Origin: Bacillus_BU sp051233475
GTDB lineage: Bacteria; Bacillota; Bacilli; Bacillales; Cytobacillaceae
DNA length: 64,000 bases
Direction of reading: 5' to 3'
Assembly: GCF_051233475.1 (NCBI RefSeq)
Contig: NZ_JBKFGH010000014.1
Span: 62,001-126,000 of the forward strand
Shown in pieces: positions 51,697-60,519 of this stretch. The notes beneath the pieces are model-generated. The model searched no databases. It was not told the origin of the DNA and saw only the letters and a list, made by a program, of their open reading frames with translations. The position numbers and the translations under genes are program-made. The stretch's first letter is position 1; every line of letters starts with the position of its first letter.

Positions 51697-52404
51697 TTAG
51701 AAACCGGTAAATCCGCCAGTAAACTGTTGGATAAAGATAATGATTTTGGTCATCCAGTCAAAGAATAAAATGACACCCATTGCGATCATAATATAACCGC
51801 CGATTTTCATGATTTTCACATTGTTTTTGCGAATCCACTGCATTCTTCCGATAAAGAAAGAAAGAACAAAGAACGGAATCGCAAAACCAAGTAAATAAGC
51901 AATCATGTACAGCATCCCTGAGCTAGGATTCGTACTAGCTAATGAAATAACAACACCTAGAATAGGTCCAGTACAAGGAGTCCAACCAGCTGCAAACGCC
52001 ATCCCGATCAATACTGAGCCAGCGTAACCAGACGGACGGTTTTTTAACTCAAAGCGACGTTCTTTCATTAAAAATTCCGGTTTAAATACGCCAACAATGA
52101 CGAGTCCAAATAGGATGATGAAAATCGCCCCGATTTGGCGGATCAGATCATTATATTCCCTGAAAAATTGACCGACAAACGAGGTCGCAAAGCCTAATGC
52201 GATAAAGATGACTGAAAAGCCAACTAAGAAAAATAATGTATGAAGTAGGCTGCGTTTTTGCAGCATTCCATTTTCACTTTTTAACTCCCCAACCGACATC
52301 CCGGTTATATAAGATAAGAAAGCCGGATATAATGGTAAACAACATGGTGAAATAAAACTTAAAAATCCTGCCCCAAGCGCAAGAAAAATATTAATGTCTT
52401 CCAT
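51697..52404 (-). CDS. ccdA: Thiol-disulfide membrane transporter CcdA
   Basis: The 235-residue protein has six transmembrane helices with the redox cysteines in SFISPCCLPLYPAF and GWTPCTGPILG. It carries reducing power across the membrane for cytochrome c and spore-coat related thiol proteins. Confidence 0.93.
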   Translation of the reverse strand: MEDINIFLALGAGFLSFISPCCLPLYPAFLSYITGMSVGELKSENGMLQKRSLLHTLFFLVGFSVIFIALGFATSFVGQFFREYNDLIRQIGAIFIILFGLVIVGVFKPEFLMKERRFELKNRPSGYAGSVLIGMAFAAGWTPCTGPILGVVISLASTNPSSGMLYMIAYLLGFAIPFFVLSFFIGRMQWIRKNNVKIMKIGGYIMIAMGVILFFDWMTKIIIFIQQFTGGFTGF

Positions 52405-52696
52405 CAGTACACATCCCTTATTAACAATTGTTTCTAACTCATTCTAACAAAACTTGTGGGCAAATGATACTGAAGATGCTGTGAACAATTCATGTCTTGT
52501 ACGGTAATTTACATTACAACTATTTGTACCATAATAACTATTTGTGACAAAATTTAGTAAAATACTCCCTAATGTATATTTTTGTTAAATTTGTCTTTGA
52601 ATTTGCAGTCATTCTCGGCTATACTTATGAAAGTGAATTGTAAATTAACTAACATTTTTTCATTTTATTTCTATAAACCATGTCTATTATTAATAT

Positions 52697-52880
52697 AGCT
52701 TTGTTAAAGAACAATGTTGATATAAAGCACGTTGTTGATTGGAGCGGAAGGTGCGAGACTCCTGCGGGAGAAGGTGTCACGGGAGACCCCACAGGCACGA
52801 AAGCGCCGAGGAGGCTCCCGGACTCCCCCGCGGAAAGCGAGCACCTGGAGCGGAAATCAACAGCCAATATTAACAGAGCC
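52697..52880 (+). repeat. MITE-like GC-rich repeat, copy 3 (shortest, reference form)
   Basis: AGCTTTGTTAAAGAACAATG at the left and TTAACAGAGCC at the right are inverted ends. The arms GTTGATTGGAGCGGAAGGTG and CACCTGGAGCGGAAATCAAC bracket a GC-rich core. The 184-bp unit lies between ccdA and the Spo0E-like gene. Confidence 0.85.
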
Positions 52881-52915
52881 TTTAATAGAAAAAAGTGATG
52901 AAAGGAATTACCATT

Positions 52916-53086
52916 GTGTTAAAACAAGAGCTTTTATCATTAATAGAACAGAAACGAGCTGAATTAATCCATGTCGTTGCAGTTAATGGGTTAAGTTCCT
53001 CTATTGCCGTTCGTCATAGTCAGGAATTAGACGAATTGCTTAATAAATATAATAAAATTTTTATAAAAAAAATCACCACCCATTAA
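52916..53086 (+). CDS. Spo0E-like aspartyl-phosphate phosphatase (YnzD-like)
   Basis: The 56-residue product has the Spo0E-family motif SQELDELLNKY and an N-terminal helix LLSLIEQKRAELI. These proteins dephosphorylate Spo0A~P and delay sporulation. I start at GTG 52916, which has AAAGGA upstream; 52895 is possible. YnzD lies in the same neighbourhood in B. subtilis. Confidence 0.8.
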   Translation: MLKQELLSLIEQKRAELIHVVAVNGLSSSIAVRHSQELDELLNKYNKIFIKKITTH

Positions 53087-53127
53087 AAAAGCAGACTGGA
53101 ATCTAAGCATCCAATCTGCTTTTTTTG
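53086..53127. terminator. Bidirectional terminator
   Basis: AAAAGCAGACTGG and CCAATCTGCTTTT (one G-U) with flanking A- and T-runs, between convergent genes. Confidence 0.9.
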
Positions 53128-53129
53128 TT

Positions 53130-54920
53130 TTAGCTTATCGCATTTTCTACTGTATCGACGTTGCCATTTTGCAGTAAAAACATCTTATGATAAAGACCTT
53201 TTTTCGCAAGCAATTGCTGGTGATTACCCCGCTCGACTATTTCACCGTGGTGAAGAACGAGAATCAGATCAGCATCCTGAATCGTTGACAAACGATGCGC
53301 AATCGCTATCGTCGTTCGGCCCTTTCTCATTTTTTCAAGGGCCGCTTGGATCGCTTCCTCTGTTTCTGTATCAATATTGGCTGTTGCCTCATCCAGCACA
53401 AGGATCTTCGGATTGGTTGCAATCGTCCGGGCAAAGGCAATTAGCTGTCTTTGGCCGCTCGAAAAGGTTGCTCCCCTTTCAACCACCTTATCTTCATAAC
53501 CATGTTCCAATTTTTCGATAAACGCATCGGCTTGAACAAATTGGGCCGCTTCAATGACTTGTTCGTCGGTCATTTCTTGATTATGGAGGCGGATATTATC
53601 CTTAACCGTTCCAAAGAACAAAAACGGATCCTGTAGAACGAGCCCCATTTTGTCACGCAGTTCTTTACGTGGATAATCCTTTAGCGAAACTCCATCGATT
53701 TGGATTTCACCTCGATCGAACTCGTAAAAACGCATAAGCAGATTAATGATCGAGCTCTTCCCGCTCCCCGTGTGACCAACGAGCGCCACCGTTTCCCCTG
53801 GTTTTGCCGTGAACGAAATATCTTTCAGCACATCCTGTTTGCCATCATAGGAAAAACTGACATGACGAAAATCAATTTCGCCCTCTTCAATCTTTTTGCC
53901 CACATCTTTCTGTTCAGGAGCCATATCGGTTTCATCGAGTAAATGAAATACCCTCGCTCCAGCGACAATCGCCTGCTGGTACATCGAAAGGCGCATCATC
54001 ATATTATTGACCGGTTCAAAGAAACGATCCAAATAGTTGATAAATGCGTACAGAACACCTACTTCAATCGGACTTTCGAACGAGTTAATCCCGAAAAAGC
54101 TGAGGATCAGCATAAGGGCAAGGGTGTATACCATATCGACAGCCGGCCGTAGCAGCAAGCCATCCACTTTAATATTTTTCATTCCCGATAAATAATGCTT
54201 TTTATTGATACTATCGAATTCATCACGGAGCCGCTGCTCTTGGCGAAACATTTGAATGATCGACATACCTTGCAGTGATTCACTCAGCTTTGCATTCAAT
54301 TGACTCAATCGTTCCCTCATATCCTGGTAAAAAATAGAGCTGTATTTCCGATAAAGATGGATAATCAAATAGATAAACGGAAGAATCAATAAACAAAAAA
54401 CAGCCAGCTTAACATTCAAAATAAACATGGCGACAAAGATGCCGATCATCAAGAATCCGCTTTGGATAAACGTCACCAAAACGGTTACGAACATATCCTT
54501 TATCGCTTCGGTGTCATTGGTGACCCGCGACACAATACTGCCCGCCGGTGTCTTATCGAAATAGCGCAGCCCTAATGATTGGACCTTTGTAAATACATCG
54601 ACCCGAAGCTGATGAATGATTTTTACGGCAATCTCCTGGAATTTTACTAATTGAAAATAAGAGACAATGACATTGGCAATTTGAATCGAAAGATAGGCTG
54701 CCCCTAAAGTGAACAAGGGCTGGAAGCTTAAATTTCTTGGCGTTAAATAATCATCGATAAACACCTTCACGATGATTGGACCGACAACATCGCCAGTCGT
54801 GGTCAGCAATAGTAAGCTAAACGCCAAAACAATCAAACGGAGATGTGGTTTCGTATAGGTTAACAGCCGATAGAGAACGTGACGCTGCTGTTTATTGGTT
54901 AAGACGGTGGTTTTATCCAT
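53130..54920 (-). CDS. ABC exporter half, BmrD/YheH-like
   Basis: The 596-residue protein joins a six-helix membrane domain (residues 30-330) to an ATPase with Walker A GHTGSGKSS, signature FSSGQRQLIAFART and canonical Walker B ILVLDEATANID with the catalytic Glu. ATG 54920 follows AAGGAGG. It is coupled to the next exporter gene and forms a heterodimeric multidrug exporter of BmrCD type. Regulation by an antibiotic-sensing leader, known for bmrCD, is not evident here. Confidence 0.85.
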   Translation of the reverse strand: MDKTTVLTNKQQRHVLYRLLTYTKPHLRLIVLAFSLLLLTTTGDVVGPIIVKVFIDDYLTPRNLSFQPLFTLGAAYLSIQIANVIVSYFQLVKFQEIAVKIIHQLRVDVFTKVQSLGLRYFDKTPAGSIVSRVTNDTEAIKDMFVTVLVTFIQSGFLMIGIFVAMFILNVKLAVFCLLILPFIYLIIHLYRKYSSIFYQDMRERLSQLNAKLSESLQGMSIIQMFRQEQRLRDEFDSINKKHYLSGMKNIKVDGLLLRPAVDMVYTLALMLILSFFGINSFESPIEVGVLYAFINYLDRFFEPVNNMMMRLSMYQQAIVAGARVFHLLDETDMAPEQKDVGKKIEEGEIDFRHVSFSYDGKQDVLKDISFTAKPGETVALVGHTGSGKSSIINLLMRFYEFDRGEIQIDGVSLKDYPRKELRDKMGLVLQDPFLFFGTVKDNIRLHNQEMTDEQVIEAAQFVQADAFIEKLEHGYEDKVVERGATFSSGQRQLIAFARTIATNPKILVLDEATANIDTETEEAIQAALEKMRKGRTTIAIAHRLSTIQDADLILVLHHGEIVERGNHQQLLAKKGLYHKMFLLQNGNVDTVENAIS

Positions 54921-54922
54921 AA

Positions 54923-56671
54923 TCACCCTCCTTGCTCGACGAGATCTTCAAGCTGCTGGCGCAAAAACATTTCTTTATACCAGCCTTTTTGCTCCATTAA
55001 TTCCTCATGACTTCCGCTTTCTATCATTCGCCCTTCGTCCAGAACGATAATGAGATCTGCATGCTGGATCGCGCTTAAGCGGTGCGAGGTGATCATCGTT
55101 GTTTTTCCAGCTCGGTTTTGTTTGAGCGACGAAAGGATCGCCTCTTCTGTTTTTGCATCAACAGCGGAAAGCGAATCATCAAGAATTAACACTTCCGGAT
55201 TCATGAGCAGTGCTCGTGCAATCGAGATTCTTTGTTTTTGCCCCCCTGATAACGAGACGCCTCTTTCGCCGACGACAGTTTCATATCCTTCCGAGAAATG
55301 CAAAATGTCTTCGTGAATATTGGCAACCTTTGCTGCATTGTCTATTTCAGCTTTGGAGGCATCATAACGTGCGAAGGCAATATTTTCAGCAATCGTTGCT
55401 GAAAATAAGAAATGGTCCTGTGGTACATACCCAATCGCCGCCCTTAACTTTTCGATTTTATAATGAGTCAACGGCTTTCCGCCAAAGCGAATGTTCACTT
55501 CGTCCCCCTCAAATTCACGAATAAGCAATTTAAGGAGGGTGGTTTTCCCAGAACCGGTTTTACCGGCAATCCCCAACGTTTCTCCTTGTTTTAGGCGGAA
55601 GGCAATATTGGTTAGAACAGGGCTCTGCTCATTGGGGTAGGTAAAGCTAGTAATCTGATACTCAATATCTCCACTTGGGATGAGGTCAACAGCATCCGGT
55701 CGGTCTGCAATTTCTACTTTTTCATTGAGTAGTGCTGCTACGCGGTCATACGAAGCACGACCTCTTTCAACGATATTAAAGAGCCAACCAAATGCGAGCA
55801 TCGGCCAGATCAGCAATCCTAAATAAGTCGTAAAGGAAATTAATTGTCCTATCGATAATTCCCCTTTAAGCACATAGCTTGAACCAACACTGACGGCGAG
55901 AAAAAAGGAAATTCCGACGATAATCGAAATGGTTGGGTCGTATAAGGAATCTACCTTGGCGACTGAAATATTTTTAGCCACTACATCTTCCGATTGGCGT
56001 TTGAAGTCTTGAATATCTTCTTGTTCCTGTCCGAAGGTTTTGATTACTTTTATCCCTGTGATACTTTCTTGTGTTTTGTCATTGAGTGAGGAAAAGGCTT
56101 CCTGAGCTTTATGGAAACGCTTATGAAGATGGGTTCCGTACCAGCTTGTTAAAACGGCCATTATTGGCATTGGGATGAGGCTGATCAGCGTCAATTTCCA
56201 ACTAATCGTGGCAGCCATGGTAATGATGACAAATCCACCGGTTGCAATCGAGTCTACCAAGGTCAGTATTCCCATTCCTGCGGTTTGCTGGATGGCTTGC
56301 AAGTCGTTTGTGGCATGGGCCATTAAATCCCCGACGCGTCGTTTCTGATAAAAGGATGGAGACATTCTTGTGAAATGATGATAGAGCTGATTTCTTAGAA
56401 GCATGGAGAGCTTTACCGCTGAACCAAATATTTTTATTCGCCAAAAATAGCGAAGGACATACATGGCTATCCCTGAGAAAAGCAGAATAACAACCCACTT
56501 AACTAATATCGAAGAGGTGATCGTTTGATCGTGAATATGATCAACTAAGATGCCAATCACTTTAGGAGGTACTAATTGCAGTAAGGCTACGACGCCAAGA
56601 ATAAAGATTCCGGAAAGATAGGCCTTTTTTTCTTGTTTAAAGAACCATAGTAAATCAAGAAATACTTTCAT
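54923..56671 (-). CDS. ABC exporter half, BmrC/YheI-like, degenerate catalytic site
   Basis: ATG 56671 follows GGAGGGAAG. The membrane domain is followed by an ATPase with Walker A GKTGSGKTT, signature LSGGQKQRISIARAL and Walker B VLILDDSLSAVD, where Asp replaces the catalytic Glu. One degenerate and one canonical site is the rule for heterodimeric exporters such as BmrC/BmrD. The stop lies 2 bases before the partner's start. Confidence 0.87.
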   Translation of the reverse strand: MKVFLDLLWFFKQEKKAYLSGIFILGVVALLQLVPPKVIGILVDHIHDQTITSSILVKWVVILLFSGIAMYVLRYFWRIKIFGSAVKLSMLLRNQLYHHFTRMSPSFYQKRRVGDLMAHATNDLQAIQQTAGMGILTLVDSIATGGFVIITMAATISWKLTLISLIPMPIMAVLTSWYGTHLHKRFHKAQEAFSSLNDKTQESITGIKVIKTFGQEQEDIQDFKRQSEDVVAKNISVAKVDSLYDPTISIIVGISFFLAVSVGSSYVLKGELSIGQLISFTTYLGLLIWPMLAFGWLFNIVERGRASYDRVAALLNEKVEIADRPDAVDLIPSGDIEYQITSFTYPNEQSPVLTNIAFRLKQGETLGIAGKTGSGKTTLLKLLIREFEGDEVNIRFGGKPLTHYKIEKLRAAIGYVPQDHFLFSATIAENIAFARYDASKAEIDNAAKVANIHEDILHFSEGYETVVGERGVSLSGGQKQRISIARALLMNPEVLILDDSLSAVDAKTEEAILSSLKQNRAGKTTMITSHRLSAIQHADLIIVLDEGRMIESGSHEELMEQKGWYKEMFLRQQLEDLVEQGG

Positions 56672-56830
56672 ACTTCCCTCCGCCCCTTTATATATATTCA
56701 TGCTCAAACAGTCTAACAAATTTTCTTAAAATAGGAAAATAAAAAGGGTTTCCGCCTAACCGATTAATTAAACCCGTTTGCTATGCAATGATATAAATAT
56801 TCCTTTATAGCATCTTTTCATTCCAACAAA

Positions 56831-56876
56831 AAAACCACCTTTCTTTGGTTAGTTTCCAACAGAAAAGTGGTTTTGG
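56831..56876 (-). terminator. Terminator after yneF
   Basis: AAAACCAC and GTGGTTTT plus inner TTTCT/AGAAA form a hairpin; T-run on the minus strand. Confidence 0.75.
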
Positions 56877-56985
56877 TTTTAAGAAATTGAAAGGTAAGCA
56901 ATTATAAGACAAAATCTTGATGAAAAATACACACTACAAAATTTCGCAGGGGGTAAAATTCATCTTATAATTGCCTTCAAAAGAT

Positions 56986-57201
56986 TTACTTGCCACCTTG
57001 TTTATTCATGGCGTTCAACATTTGATTAATTTTCTTTTGTGATGGTTTCATGCCCATTTGCATCATCATCATTTTTAACATTTGTTCGTTGATTGGCGGA
57101 TTTTTCTTTAAATAGTCCATCATATACTTACGTGCAATGAAAAATCCTAGAGCTACACCAGCAGCTAATGCCAGTACGCCAACTAGAATATAAACCCACA
57201 T
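56986..57201 (-). CDS. yneF: YneF-like small membrane protein (UPF0154)
   Basis: ATG 57201 follows GAAGGAGGAAG. The 71-residue protein has one helix (WVYILVGVLALAAGVALGFFIARKYM) and the conserved tail PPINEQMLKMMMMQMGMKPSQKKINQM. Function unknown; adjacent to sirA as in B. subtilis. Confidence 0.92.
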   Translation of the reverse strand: MWVYILVGVLALAAGVALGFFIARKYMMDYLKKNPPINEQMLKMMMMQMGMKPSQKKINQMLNAMNKQGGK

Positions 57202-57288
57202 ATAAAAACTTCCTCCTTCATGTTGTCTATCATACAGTGTACTAGACCAAAGGTAATTATACAATATTTGCACCGAATTTTGTTCTTT

Positions 57289-57729
57289 TTAGACAAATTT
57301 TCTTTCTTTAATTGGATTCAACCATCCGTAGCGCTGATGTTGGAAATCCATGGCTAGAAAGGAGGACTCACATTGGCGGAGTGCTTCGAAGAAAATCGTT
57401 TCCGAATCAAAGCTTCCTTTTGACTCCAAGAAGATAACCCGATCACTGATTTTAAGCTTGGCTGCGCTAAAAATTCCTTTTCTTTCTATATAATATACCC
57501 CGTTTTCATAGTGAAATTCCTTAATTTTACTCAGCTTTTGAACGAGTGTTTTCTGAACACGAAGACTCGGAATCGGTTTTGTAATATATTGTATTTGTCT
57601 TTCAATAATTTTCTTTAATTCCCCTTGTGCATGATCTTTTTCAAGAAACAAGTGAAAAAACAAACGTTCTTTTCCAAAATAATGGGAGGCAAACTCATCT
57701 TCTATTAAATAAAGTTGATAGGTTCTCAA
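57289..57729 (-). CDS. sirA: Sporulation inhibitor of replication SirA
   Basis: The 146-residue protein matches Bacillus SirA/YneE (RTYQLYLIEDEFASHYFGKE, FDSETIFFEALR, MDFQHQRYGWLNPIK). SirA binds domain I of DnaA and blocks new rounds of replication when sporulation starts. Position next to tkt and yneF supports it and shows that the host is a spore former. Confidence 0.9.
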   Translation of the reverse strand: MRTYQLYLIEDEFASHYFGKERLFFHLFLEKDHAQGELKKIIERQIQYITKPIPSLRVQKTLVQKLSKIKEFHYENGVYYIERKGIFSAAKLKISDRVIFLESKGSFDSETIFFEALRQCESSFLAMDFQHQRYGWLNPIKERKFV

Positions 57730-57856
57730 TATAAAACCTCCTTTGCGGACATGCTCTTTTTCTCATTATAGAAAAAAGTCAATGGGAGGTTTGTCTTAAA
57801 GCGTCAAAAACAAGCACTAGTTTTGTCGAATTCTTTCCTATTTCACGCCATAACAA

Positions 57857-57880
57857 AAGGAGAGCGGAACCGCTCCCCTT
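57857..57880 (-). terminator. Terminator after cydB
   Basis: GGGAGCGG and CCGCTCTCC pair closely and are followed by TTTTGTT on the minus strand. Confidence 0.75.
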
Positions 57881-57920
57881 CTTAATACCCCTTTATAAAA
57901 ACCCCTATGGTCAATCTCCC

Positions 57921-58946
57921 TTAATACCCTTTTGCACTTTCTTTTGTAACTTTTTCTTTAAAGAGGAAATAGCTCCAAATTTGATACCCGATGACAATAG
58001 GTACAAAAATAACAGCCACCGTGAACATGACCTTTAAGTTAAGGGCACTACCCGCTGCATCATATAAGGTGACGCTGTACTTATCATCAATGATCGATGT
58101 AAGCATATTTGGGAACATGCCAATAAATCCTGTCGCCATTTGTAAGACAATGGCTAAGCAAACAGTCGTAAATGCTGCGCCAATCTTATCTTTAAAAACA
58201 AAGACAACCGTTAGCATAATCGAAATGAGCGATAAACTAGGCACCAACCATAATAGTGGGACCTCATTAAAGTTGTTGGCAATCGGCGTCATATTCATTG
58301 TTGCCACAAAAAAGATCGCTAAGACTGCTGCTGCAATCATTGAATAGGTTCTCGCCATTTTTTTGCAGCGATTCACAACTTCTCCCACAGTTTTTAATTG
58401 AATCCAAAGCGAGCCTGATAATAAGAACAATGTTACAAATAGAATTCCTCCAAGCAGGCCATACGGATTTAACAGACTTAATAGATTCCCCTCATAGCCA
58501 TTCTCACCAATTAATAAGCCGCGGTACAAATTCGCGAAAGCAACGCCGAATAATAGGGCAATCAAAAAGCTTGCAACCGCAAACGCCCATTTCCAAGATG
58601 TTTGCCATCGCGGAGAATCAACCTTGTGCATAAACTCAAGGCCTGTCGCACGAATAAACAGTGAAAATAAGATTAAGAATAGAGCTTCATAAAGGAACGA
58701 GAACATGTCTGCGTATGCCCCAGGAAATGCTGCAAACGTTGCACCACCTGCGGTAATCAGCCATACTTCATTTCCACCCCAAAACGGTCCAATTGCTTCC
58801 TGCAATTGATTACGCTCGGCACGGTTTTTTGTAACGAACGGTAACAACATGCCTGTTCCAAGTGTATAACCATCTAAGAAAATGTAAACGGTCCAAATTA
58901 ATCCCCAGAGACCAAACCATGTCACGGCTAAGAAATCATGAGACAT
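57921..58946 (-). CDS. cydB: Cytochrome bd quinol oxidase subunit II
   Basis: ATG 58946 follows GGGAGGTG and overlaps cydA by 11 bases. Nine helices with the family start FLAVTWFGLWGLIWTVYIFLDGYTLG and PFWGGNEVWLITAGGATFAAFP. About 341 residues. It partners CydA in a high-affinity oxidase used at low oxygen. No cydCD genes follow; the ABC pair nearby is of the BmrCD type. Confidence 0.95.
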   Translation of the reverse strand: MSHDFLAVTWFGLWGLIWTVYIFLDGYTLGTGMLLPFVTKNRAERNQLQEAIGPFWGGNEVWLITAGGATFAAFPGAYADMFSFLYEALFLILFSLFIRATGLEFMHKVDSPRWQTSWKWAFAVASFLIALLFGVAFANLYRGLLIGENGYEGNLLSLLNPYGLLGGILFVTLFLLSGSLWIQLKTVGEVVNRCKKMARTYSMIAAAVLAIFFVATMNMTPIANNFNEVPLLWLVPSLSLISIMLTVVFVFKDKIGAAFTTVCLAIVLQMATGFIGMFPNMLTSIIDDKYSVTLYDAAGSALNLKVMFTVAVIFVPIVIGYQIWSYFLFKEKVTKESAKGY

Positions 58947-60285
58947 AAGTTTCGACACCTCCCTTTGCTGTGCTTAATCCTTCTGGTCCTTTTTTCGCAT
59001 ATTTGATAATTAAGTATACATCCGCAATGAGTAAGACCGTGTAAAATGCGATCAAACTGACTAAAGAAAACCAAATTTGTCCAAGTGAAATTGGTGATAC
59101 AGCATTGGCGGTCTTCATTAAACCATATACCACCCAAGGCTGACGGCCCACTTCTGCAACCATCCATCCTAGGTTAATGGCTAAATATGGTAATAACACA
59201 GAGTAAAGGACAAATTTTAAATATTTCTTAGATTCTACTAAGCGGTTTTTCCGGTAAAGATATGCACCATACCAGGTGATAGCTAAGAAATATAAGCCGA
59301 GTGCGATCATTGCTCGGAAACTATAAAATACTAAGCTTACATTTGGGCGTTCATCCTTAGGAAAATCTTTTAATCCAGTTACTTCCCCATCAAATTTATT
59401 TGTATAGAAGAAGCTGCCAAGCTTTGGAATCGTTAATGCTTCAAAAGCATTCCGACTATTTTCCGGATCAGGAATTTGGATAATGCTGAAAGGTAACTCG
59501 GTTTGAGTTTCCCAAACACTTTCCATTGCCGCTCCTTTAGCTGGTTGAACACTTGTTGCATAAACACCTGATTGATGTCCTAAAAATGGAGTTGCTGTAC
59601 TGGCAAATAGTGCCATAATAAGTCCGTATTTGAATGATTTTTTGAAGAAGTCCACATCTTTTTTTCTTAGTAAATGGTAGGCACTTACTGCCATAACAAA
59701 AAATGAACCAACTATGTAACAGGCAATGACAGTGTGGAAAAACATATGCCATGCATAAGGATTTGTTACAAGTGCGCTAAAGCTTTCAAGCTCAACTCGA
59801 CCATTTTTCAATGTATATCCAACCGGGTTTTGCATAAAACCATTTGCGGTGATAATCCAAAGAGCCGAAATGTTGGTGCCAAGGGCAACCATCCAGATCG
59901 AAAATGCCCGCATTTTTGCTGAAAATTTGTTTCTGCCAAATAACCAAATCCCCATAAAGGTCGATTCTAGGAAAAAGGCGAGCAATGCCTCAATGGCGAG
60001 TGGTGATCCAAAAATATCTCCTACATATCTTGAGTATTCCGACCAGTTTGTACCAAACTGGAATTCCATGGTGATTCCTGTGATCACACCTAGGACAAAA
60101 TTTATTGAAAAAAGCTTGCCCCAGAAATCGGCCATTCTACGATACTGCAAGTCTCCTGTACGAGCGTAATTGGTTTCCATAATGGCTACCAAGATAACCA
60201 GCCCGATCGTTAATGGTACGAATAGAAAATGGTAAAAAACTGTAATTGCAAATTGGAGCCTGCTTAACAATAAAACCCCATCCAT
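58936..60285 (-). CDS. cydA: Cytochrome bd quinol oxidase subunit I
   Basis: ATG 60285 follows AGGAGGGATT. Haem ligands are visible: His in FYHFLFVPLTIG, His in WHMFFHTVIACY, and Met later in the protein; GRQPWVVYGLMKT is conserved. The quinol loop is short, as in Bacillus. A Rex-like operator lies upstream. Confidence 0.95.
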   Translation of the reverse strand: MDGVLLLSRLQFAITVFYHFLFVPLTIGLVILVAIMETNYARTGDLQYRRMADFWGKLFSINFVLGVITGITMEFQFGTNWSEYSRYVGDIFGSPLAIEALLAFFLESTFMGIWLFGRNKFSAKMRAFSIWMVALGTNISALWIITANGFMQNPVGYTLKNGRVELESFSALVTNPYAWHMFFHTVIACYIVGSFFVMAVSAYHLLRKKDVDFFKKSFKYGLIMALFASTATPFLGHQSGVYATSVQPAKGAAMESVWETQTELPFSIIQIPDPENSRNAFEALTIPKLGSFFYTNKFDGEVTGLKDFPKDERPNVSLVFYSFRAMIALGLYFLAITWYGAYLYRKNRLVESKKYLKFVLYSVLLPYLAINLGWMVAEVGRQPWVVYGLMKTANAVSPISLGQIWFSLVSLIAFYTVLLIADVYLIIKYAKKGPEGLSTAKGGVETYVS

Positions 60286-60394
60286 CATAATCCCTCCTAT
60301 TTCCATAACTTACAAATCTCATTTACATTATATTACTAAAATATTTTTTAGAACCTCGGAATTGTTACCGAAATGTGACACACTATTGAATAAA

Positions 60395-60412
60395 TTGTGT
60401 CATTAATCACAA
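60395..60412. promoter_or_regulatory. Rex-like operator upstream of cydAB
   Basis: TTGTG-N8-CACAA, the 18-bp Rex palindrome, about 110 bp upstream of cydA. Rex represses cydAB when NAD+ is high relative to NADH. Confidence 0.7.
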
Positions 60413-60471
60413 ATGTGATAAATGTAATTGATTCATAGGAGAAACTAATGATGATTCACCTTTTAATAACG

Positions 60472-60503
60472 AAAAAAAGGAACGAATCATAAGATTCGTT
60501 CCA
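60472..60503 (-). terminator. Terminator after tkt
   Basis: GGAACGAATC and GATTCGTTCC form a perfect stem with a 4-base loop; TTTTTTT follows on the minus strand. Confidence 0.9.
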
Positions 60504-60519
60504 AACTTAATTACGATAT